From positions 1 through 12,006 of the forward strand of contig CADBSP010000147.1 in the NCBI GenBank assembly GCA_902797405.1: 12,006 bases of DNA, read 5' to 3'. The position numbers and the translations under genes are program-made. Of the stretch, positions 6,650 through 12,006 are shown piece by piece. Each line of letters starts with the position of its first letter. Position 1 is the first letter of the stretch. This DNA is from an uncultured Eubacteriales bacterium (GTDB taxonomy: Bacteria; Bacillota; Clostridia; Peptostreptococcales; Anaerovoracaceae). Under the pieces are notes generated by a model. That model saw nothing but the letters and a program-made list of their open reading frames with translations. It did not search any database and was not told where the DNA came from.

Positions 6650-7357
6650 ATGGGATATTATGCAAGTATGATTTTGCTCATTCCGGCAATCATATTATCA
6701 ATGGTGGCAAGCGCCAGAGTGCAATCTGCTTTTAAGCAGTATTCACAAGTCGCTGATAGCAGGGGGTTAACCGGTGCTCAGGCAGCGAAGCTTATGTTGG
6801 AGGCAAATGGATTATACGATATTCAGATTAATCCCATCCAGGGGACTTTGACGGACAATTATAATCCTCAAACCAGGACGCTTAATCTGTCTCAGGGAGT
6901 CTACAATATGGCTTCTATTAGCGCAGTATCAGTTGCATGTCATGAAGTTGGTCATGCCCTTCAGCATGCATTTGGATATGCTCCCCTTAGATTCAGAAAC
7001 AATATTGTTCCAATAGTTAGCTTTGCTTCAAAGATTTCCTGGGTTCTTATTATGGTTGGTGTTATGCTACTCGCCAGCGGTGGTCAGCAATATGGGGCAA
7101 TTGGCGATACAGTTTTCAATGTAGGGGTACTTGCATTCGTTGCAGTAGTAGTTTTCCACCTGGTAACTTTGCCTGTGGAATTGGATGCCAGTAACCGTGC
7201 AATTGACCAGATGCAGACCCTGAATATCGTGAGTGGCGATGAAGTAAAAAGCGCCAAGAAAGTTCTTTCTGCTGCAGCTTTGACATATATTGCGGCGCTT
7301 GCAGTTGCCGTTGCCAACTTGTTAAGAGTTCTGGCCATAAGAGGAAACAGGCGTTAA
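6650..7357 (+). CDS. YugP-type neutral zinc metallopeptidase, membrane-bound
   Basis: A 235-residue membrane protein of the Zn_peptidase_2 / YugP family, of unknown physiological substrate. The active site is HEVGHA with His98, Glu99 and His102; Glu177 in PVELDASNRA is a likely third metal ligand. Hydrophobic segments lie at about 3-20, 118-140, 152-174 and 205-228, so the peptidase motif probably sits at the membrane face between the first and second. The start ATG is set by AAAAGGAG about 9 bases upstream; an in-frame TTG at 6617 has no ribosome site and would add 11 non-hydrophobic residues. It lies between fmt and rsmB, which are adjacent in B. subtilis, so it is an insertion into the conserved order. 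The family is secure; its role is not known. Confidence 0.9.
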   Translation: MGYYASMILLIPAIILSMVASARVQSAFKQYSQVADSRGLTGAQAAKLMLEANGLYDIQINPIQGTLTDNYNPQTRTLNLSQGVYNMASISAVSVACHEVGHALQHAFGYAPLRFRNNIVPIVSFASKISWVLIMVGVMLLASGGQQYGAIGDTVFNVGVLAFVAVVVFHLVTLPVELDASNRAIDQMQTLNIVSGDEVKSAKKVLSAAALTYIAALAVAVANLLRVLAIRGNRR

Positions 7358-7376
7358 TAAGCGAGTTTGGTTTGAC

Positions 7377-8822
7377 ATGGATAAGAACAGGGAAGGCGCA
7401 TATAGAATACTTTTAGGTATTGAGAAGGATGGGGATTATTCCAATCTTTCTATAAAAGAATACCTATCAAAAAACAAGGTTCCTTCTCCCGATTTGGTTA
7501 GACGCCTGGTTTACGGGGTTTTGGAAAAAGAGATAAGCATAGATTATTATTTGGGTTTTTTTCTTACCAAAGGCATTTCCAAACTAAAGCCTGAAGTGCT
7601 TACAATACTTCGACTAGGTGCTTATCAGCTGGAGTATATGGATTCAATCCCTGACTATGCGGCGATTAGTTCTTCAGTCGAACTTGGTAAGAAACATGCC
7701 AATGGTTTGAGCGGTCTCATTAACGGAGTGCTTAGGAATTGGCAAAGAAGAAAAAAAGATATTATGATTCCTGACCGGGAAAAGGAGATTGGAAAGCATC
7801 TTTCGGTTAAGTATTCCATAGATGAGGGAATAGTTGAGATACTGTTAAATCAAAGAGGAGAATCATCAACTGAAACTATATTAAAAGGTATTGAAGATTC
7901 CATCGATAATCGACCAATAACTCTTAGAGTAAAAAAAGAGCTTGATTTGGAGGAGCTCATAAAAGAGTTTGAAAAGTATGGCTACTGCGCAGCAAAGAGT
8001 AAGCTTTCCGGAAGAGTATTAAAGCTAACAAGTAAAAACGATGATAAACTAAATCATCCTTCTCCGACAGATGAATCATCCGGAGATAATCATAATGCAA
8101 CTTATGGATTATCCATAAAAAGGGATATTACGGAAACGACGCCATATATTTCAGGTGACGTTTCCATTCAAAGTGAAGAATCCTGCTGGATAGCGGATAT
8201 TTGCAATCCGGAGCCGGGAGATAGAGTTCTGGATCTATGCGCAGCACCGGGTGGTAAAACCCTGGCGATGGCGGAGATGATGGGTAAAGAAGGTGAAATA
8301 ATCGCCTGCGATATATACAAACATCGACTTGATTTGATCGATATAAATGCAAATAGACTTGGAATAGATATCATAAAAACACTCGAGGTGGATTCATCCA
8401 ATATAGACGAATTGGAGAGAAAGATAGGCGATTATTTGCCCCCGGAAAAAGAAGTTGAAAGTGACTCTCAAAAAAAAGTCAGCAGAGCCTTCGATGTTGT
8501 GCTGGTGGATGCACCCTGCTCGGGTCTAGGGGTTGTGGGAAAGAAACCGGAGATAAGAAAAAGAATCCCGGACACAGAGTATTTGATAGGTATTCAAAGA
8601 AAGATTTTGGATAATGGAGCGAGGTTTTTGGCACCTAACGGAAGACTGATTTATAGCACTTGCACCATAGATAAGAGAGAAAATGAAGAGATAATTAAAG
8701 CTTTTTTGGATGATCATGCCTGCTTTAGTCTAGACTTTGAAAAAGAACTTCTTCCGGGCATAGATAATCAGGATGGCTTTTATGTGGCAGTACTAAAAAA
8801 GACAACAAACGACACTAATTGA
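7377..8822 (+). CDS. rsmB: 16S rRNA (cytosine-967-C5)-methyltransferase RsmB
   Basis: Methylates C967 of 16S rRNA using S-adenosylmethionine. Residues about 1-130 form the NusB-like RNA-binding domain; the catalytic domain has the SAM motif CAAPGGKT (288-295), DAPCSGLG with Cys381, and STCT with Cys429, the expected nucleophile (the other Cys aids product release). At 481 residues it is some 30-40 longer than typical. The extra length seems to be a hydrophilic Asn/Asp/Ser-rich stretch at about 219-252, just before the catalytic domain, and a charged linker near 350-372. Only a weak GAG is seen before the ATG, so translation may depend on coupling to the peptidase gene, which ends 19 bases upstream. 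Flanked by genes of the conserved priA-rsgA group. Confidence 0.96.
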   Translation: MDKNREGAYRILLGIEKDGDYSNLSIKEYLSKNKVPSPDLVRRLVYGVLEKEISIDYYLGFFLTKGISKLKPEVLTILRLGAYQLEYMDSIPDYAAISSSVELGKKHANGLSGLINGVLRNWQRRKKDIMIPDREKEIGKHLSVKYSIDEGIVEILLNQRGESSTETILKGIEDSIDNRPITLRVKKELDLEELIKEFEKYGYCAAKSKLSGRVLKLTSKNDDKLNHPSPTDESSGDNHNATYGLSIKRDITETTPYISGDVSIQSEESCWIADICNPEPGDRVLDLCAAPGGKTLAMAEMMGKEGEIIACDIYKHRLDLIDINANRLGIDIIKTLEVDSSNIDELERKIGDYLPPEKEVESDSQKKVSRAFDVVLVDAPCSGLGVVGKKPEIRKRIPDTEYLIGIQRKILDNGARFLAPNGRLIYSTCTIDKRENEEIIKAFLDDHACFSLDFEKELLPGIDNQDGFYVAVLKKTTNDTN

Positions 8823-8829
8823 TTTGCTT

Positions 8830-8835
8830 TATAAT
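8830..8835 (+). promoter_or_regulatory. Possible -10 box before the phosphatase gene
   Basis: A perfect TATAAT lies in the 38-base gap between rsmB and the phosphatase gene. No good -35 hexamer is found 16-18 bases upstream (17 bases gives AAACGA) and there is no proper TGn extension, so this is at most a weak internal promoter. Confidence 0.25.
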
Positions 8836-8860
8836 TCACTGAGGAAAGGAGAAACCCATT

Positions 8861-9601
8861 ATGGATGTGGGCTTCAAAACTGACAAAGGGGCTAAAAGGA
8901 CCAACAATGAAGATGCCTTTTTCGTTATGAAAAGGGATGGCATTTATATTTTGGCCGATGGCGTAGGTGGCACCAACTCCGGAGAGATTGCCAGCAGAAC
9001 TGCTGTAAACGAGGTTGCGCAATACTTTGAGGATAGGCCATTAACCGCCAAGGATAGCGAGGGCATTTGCAGGGAGATATTCTCCGCGATAAAGAAAGCT
9101 AATTACAGAGTCTTTGATATGGCTCAAAGATTCCCTGAAAACAGGGGAATGGCAACTACCATTGTAATAGCCTATATTAGGGGAAAAGACGTATATTTGG
9201 CCAATGTGGGAGATAGCAGAGCTTATCTTTATGAGAGAGGTGTGCTCAGCCAGCTTTCAGAAGACCATACATATGTGAACGCTCTTCTAAAAGCAGGTGT
9301 AATTACGGAACAGGAAGCCGAAAACCATACGGATAAAAACATGATAACTAAAGCGGTCGGCGCAGAACCAATTATCAAACCTGATTTTTTTCATATCAGG
9401 CTAACTGAGGAAGCGTGCATTTTGCTTTGTTCGGATGGTCTGTATGGAGAAGTGCCGGATCCTGATATTACAAAAGTATTTAATATGGGACTCACCATGA
9501 CTGAGACCTGTGAGATCCTGGTCGATATGGCCAATGATAATGGGGGGCATGACAATATTACTGTCATCTGTATCAAAATAACGGAGGATGAGATCAAATG
9601 A
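8861..9601 (+). CDS. PP2C-family Ser/Thr protein phosphatase (Stp/PrpC type)
   Basis: Metal-dependent cytosolic phosphatase that reverses phosphorylation by the partner kinase encoded next. The 246-residue, single-domain protein keeps the PP2C metal-binding motifs: RTNNED (13-18), ADGVGG (32-37, more often DGMGG), GDSR (117-120, with Asp118), SDGL with Asp192, and GGHDNITV with Asp231. The length fits the B. subtilis PrpC class (about 254). AAAGGAG at 8845-8851 is 9 bases before the ATG. Its TGA stop overlaps the kinase start by 4 bases (ATGA), so the two are translationally coupled, as expected for enzymes that set one phosphorylation level. Substrates cannot be told from the sequence. Confidence 0.95.
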   Translation: MDVGFKTDKGAKRTNNEDAFFVMKRDGIYILADGVGGTNSGEIASRTAVNEVAQYFEDRPLTAKDSEGICREIFSAIKKANYRVFDMAQRFPENRGMATTIVIAYIRGKDVYLANVGDSRAYLYERGVLSQLSEDHTYVNALLKAGVITEQEAENHTDKNMITKAVGAEPIIKPDFFHIRLTEEACILLCSDGLYGEVPDPDITKVFNMGLTMTETCEILVDMANDNGGHDNITVICIKITEDEIK

Positions 9602-11607
9602 GTAAATTGTTAGCTGGTAGATATGAACTGGTCGATAAGATCGGTGAAGGCGGCATGGCCATCGTCTACAGGGCCAAGGATAGACTCTTAAATAGATATG
9701 TTGCTATAAAGGTTCTTCGTCCGGAGTACACCAGGGATGAGCAATTTATAGAGAGTTTCAAAAGAGAATCCCAGGCTGCCGCAGGACTGACCCACCAAAA
9801 TATAGTTGCTGTTTATGATGTAGGTAAATCCGGAAACATCAACTATATTGTCATGGAATTGGTAGATGGCAGACCGCTTTCTGAATTGATAGAAGAACAG
9901 GCTCCCATGGATTATAAGGATGTTATTAGCATCGCCAAGCAAATGGCATCGGCCCTTAGCCTGGCTCATAAGCACCAGATAATCCATAGAGATGTAAAAC
10001 CTCACAACATTTTAATAACAACAGACGGAGTGGCCAAACTGACTGACTTTGGTATAGCAAAGGCTGTAACAAATGCATCATCAATGGCTGATACCAGTAA
10101 GATAATCGGCTCAGTTCATTATTTTTCTCCTGAACAGGCCAGAGGTTCATACGTTGACGAACGATCGGATATTTATTCTCTGGGTGTTGTAATGTATGAA
10201 ATGCTGACGGGAAGAGTTCCTTTCGATGGAGAAAACCCTGTAGAAGTTGCATTAAAGCATATTAATGAGGAAATGATACCTCCATCAAAGATAGTAAAGG
10301 GCATCCCTCCAAATCTGGAAAAAGCGGTTTTAAAGGCCACTGATAAGTTCCAAACGAATAGATATAAATCTGCGGATGAATTCCTGGAGGATTTAAAAAA
10401 TATAGAATTTACAACCGCCATAGCTGGAAGTATTCCGATAGCTGCCTCAGGTGGATTGAATTCCGGTGGATTGGTAAGTAAACCCGTCGATAGAAACGAA
10501 TTTGAAAGAATTGCCCAGGGTAGATCTACCAATCAGGAAAACACCGGCGATTACTATGAACCCAGAAATGATGATAATAGAAGAGGCGGCGGAAAGGGCT
10601 TCCCTTGGAAGATTCTATTTATAATTGGCGCTGTAATGGTAGTATTAGCATTGTCTCTGTTAGCCTTGAATGCCCTAGGATTAATAGGTGGCTCCGATGA
10701 AATCTCAGTACCTGATTTAAAGAATCAGACATATGAAGAGGCTGAACTTAGACTGGAGAAACTTGGTCTAACAATACAACGGGCAGATGATATAAGCAGT
10801 GATGAGGTTCCGGAAGGAAGAATAGTACAACAAATGCCGGTTGCCAATTCAAAAGTAAAAGAAGGAAAGGTTATAACAGTTAGACTCAGTTCAGGCCCTG
10901 GAGAGATTGAGGTTCCTGAACTAAAGAACATGTCTTACGATGAAGCATCTTCTAAACTGTCTGAAATAGGATTAGTGATATCCAGGGGAGATGATGTGTT
11001 TAGTGACAGCATTGAATCGGGCAAGATTGTTAGCCAGGAACCACAGGCCAAATCATCGGCTAAAAAGGGTGAAACGATTGTTGTTCATGTCAGCAAAGGA
11101 AAAGAGCAGAAGAATACGAATGTTCCTTCTCTAATCGGAAACTTCTATACATCCAGGGATGAGATGGATAACTTCCTGGCAGGTTATGGCCTTAAGCTTG
11201 GCGAGGTCTATGAAGTGGAGAGCACCATGACTCCGGGCTCCATAGTAGAGCAATATCCGAATGCAGGAGCTGAGGTGGAGAAGAATTCCTATGTAAATAT
11301 CGGTTTGGCTATTGAGCCTAAGGTTGAAATGGCAACGGTACCTTCGCTTACCGGAATGACGATGAATGAAGCTACCTTCATCTGTGAAGATAGAGGACTC
11401 ACAGTTATCCTGGGTGATTTGGTAGAGGATCCGACAGGAACAGGCACTCCTGGAACGATTATCAATCAGGATCTACAACCGAATTCTGAAGTTGAATTAG
11501 GAACTGCAATTACAGTTTTCGTGATAAAGGAACAGGATCCTGATCCTATGCCTGAACCTGAACAACCTGAGCCTGAAACAACTGAGGAAGTAACGGATGA
11601 GAACTAA
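9598..11607 (+). CDS. prkC: PASTA-domain Ser/Thr protein kinase (PrkC/Stk type)
   Basis: A membrane kinase that senses peptidoglycan or muropeptides outside and phosphorylates cytosolic proteins. In order: kinase domain (about 8-272) with glycine loop GEGGMA (16-21), Lys38, HRDVKPHN with catalytic Asp132, DFG at 150-152, a Thr/Ser-rich activation loop and SVHYFSPEQARG; a polar linker (about 275-336) ending in a basic RRGGGKG; one transmembrane helix (about 339-363); then four PASTA repeats starting near 371, 439, 509 and 581. Repeats 3 and 4 are the most divergent. The tail after about 645 is a Pro/Glu/Asp-rich string. GGAGG at 9583-9587 is 10 bases before the ATG. The gene overlaps the phosphatase by 4 bases and rsgA by 11. 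No signal peptide, as usual for this type II topology. Confidence 0.97.
   Translation: MSKLLAGRYELVDKIGEGGMAIVYRAKDRLLNRYVAIKVLRPEYTRDEQFIESFKRESQAAAGLTHQNIVAVYDVGKSGNINYIVMELVDGRPLSELIEEQAPMDYKDVISIAKQMASALSLAHKHQIIHRDVKPHNILITTDGVAKLTDFGIAKAVTNASSMADTSKIIGSVHYFSPEQARGSYVDERSDIYSLGVVMYEMLTGRVPFDGENPVEVALKHINEEMIPPSKIVKGIPPNLEKAVLKATDKFQTNRYKSADEFLEDLKNIEFTTAIAGSIPIAASGGLNSGGLVSKPVDRNEFERIAQGRSTNQENTGDYYEPRNDDNRRGGGKGFPWKILFIIGAVMVVLALSLLALNALGLIGGSDEISVPDLKNQTYEEAELRLEKLGLTIQRADDISSDEVPEGRIVQQMPVANSKVKEGKVITVRLSSGPGEIEVPELKNMSYDEASSKLSEIGLVISRGDDVFSDSIESGKIVSQEPQAKSSAKKGETIVVHVSKGKEQKNTNVPSLIGNFYTSRDEMDNFLAGYGLKLGEVYEVESTMTPGSIVEQYPNAGAEVEKNSYVNIGLAIEPKVEMATVPSLTGMTMNEATFICEDRGLTVILGDLVEDPTGTGTPGTIINQDLQPNSEVELGTAITVFVIKEQDPDPMPEPEQPEPETTEEVTDEN
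11539..11577 (+). repeat. CCTGAN hexamer repeat coding a Pro-Asp/Glu tail
   Basis: Six hexamers of the form CCTGAW or a near variant (11539, 11545, 11551, 11557, 11566, 11572), with one extra CAA codon between the fourth and fifth. In frame they give PDPMPEPEQPEPE at the extracellular end of the kinase. Such repeats can change copy number by slippage in units of two residues without loss of frame. Confidence 0.7.
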
Positions 11608-12006
11608 CCTAGGAATAGTTACAAAAGGCATAGGTGGTTTCTATTTCGTAGATAATGGGTCCGAAGTGTTTAGAACCAGGGGGAGAGGCGTATTAAAAAG
11701 AAATAAGGCGCTCATCATAGTAGGTGATGAAGTAGAGTTCACGCCGCCCGAACCAGGGGAAGATGACGGAGTTATTACCAAAGTTCTTCCCAGAAAGAAC
11801 AGCTTTGATAGACCTCCGGTATCAAACATCGATAAGATGATTATCCTGTTCTCTCTTAAGAATCCGGATCCAAATTTAGAAGTAATTGATAGGCTTCTAA
11901 TTATGGCCGAGAGCAAGGGGATAGAGCCTGCTATATGCATCAACAAAATCGATTTGGACGATGGTGGCTTGGCAGAGAAGTATCAGAAGATATATAGTCC
12001 AATCTA
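11597..12006 (+). CDS. rsgA: Ribosome small-subunit GTPase RsgA (5' part, cut by window edge)
   Basis: RsgA (YloQ/CpgA/YjeQ) is a circularly permuted GTPase that tests late 30S assembly near the decoding centre. The 136 codons present cover the N-terminal OB fold (GIVTKGIGGFYFVDNG at 6-21, VGDEVEFTP) and the start of the GTPase domain, including NKID (116-119, the G4 motif) which comes first because of the permutation. The P-loop and zinc domain would lie beyond the right edge. The ATG at 11597 overlaps the end of the kinase gene by 11 bases; GAGG at 11584-11587 is 9 bases upstream, so the start is well supported. The next expected genes in this neighbourhood are rpe and a thiamine pyrophosphokinase. 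Confidence 0.95.
   Translation, partial: MRTNLGIVTKGIGGFYFVDNGSEVFRTRGRGVLKRNKALIIVGDEVEFTPPEPGEDDGVITKVLPRKNSFDRPPVSNIDKMIILFSLKNPDPNLEVIDRLLIMAESKGIEPAICINKIDLDDGGLAEKYQKIYSPI

Noticed and set aside
10173..10532. Minus-strand open frame of 119 codons inside the kinase gene
   Set aside because: A shadow of the kinase frame without independent signals.
1..12006. CRISPR array, insertion sequence, prophage or defence genes
   Set aside because: No regularly spaced repeats, no transposase or integrase frames and no foreign-looking gene cluster; all long frames are recognised core genes.

Overview
The window reads as a stretch of chromosome from a low-to-mid GC Gram-positive bacterium of the class Clostridia, plausibly Lachnospiraceae-like. 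The reasons are strong AGGAGG-type ribosome binding sites, A-rich purine-biased coding strands, all genes on one strand, and a gene order (priA, def, fmt, rsmB, PP2C phosphatase, PASTA kinase, rsgA) that matches the Bacillus subtilis priA-rsgA neighbourhood. The family assignment is inference; no 16S rRNA is present.

Positions 1-360 are the tail of a tRNA cluster: the 3' end of a probable tRNA-Pro, a tRNA with CAT anticodon that may be the lysidine-modified tRNA-Ile2, an unusual 127-base structured GC-rich spacer, tRNA-Phe, and a rho-independent terminator. Positions 361-460 hold a promoter. From 461 to the right edge there are ten closely packed forward genes with no convincing internal terminator: tdk (thymidine kinase), queH (epoxyqueuosine reductase), asnA (ammonia-dependent asparagine synthetase), priA (replication restart helicase), def (peptide deformylase), fmt (Met-tRNA formyltransferase), a YugP-type membrane zinc peptidase, rsmB (16S rRNA m5C methyltransferase), a PP2C Ser/Thr phosphatase, a PASTA-domain Ser/Thr kinase, and the first 136 codons of rsgA (ribosome-assembly GTPase).

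The genes cluster around translation: tRNA modification (QueH), start of protein synthesis (Fmt adds formyl to initiator Met-tRNA, Def removes it from the nascent peptide), and 30S maturation (RsmB, RsgA). To this is joined a cell-wall-sensing phosphorylation switch: the phosphatase and kinase overlap by 4 bases, and the kinase overlaps rsgA by 11. PriA and Tdk concern DNA replication and nucleotide salvage.

I see no mobile element, CRISPR array, prophage or defence system, and no clear sign of a wholly new system. The points most worth a second look are the single in-frame TAG separating fmt from the peptidase together with a 27-base in-frame duplication at the fmt 3' end, the structured tRNA spacer, the identity of the CAT tRNA, and the absence of rlmN from its usual place.
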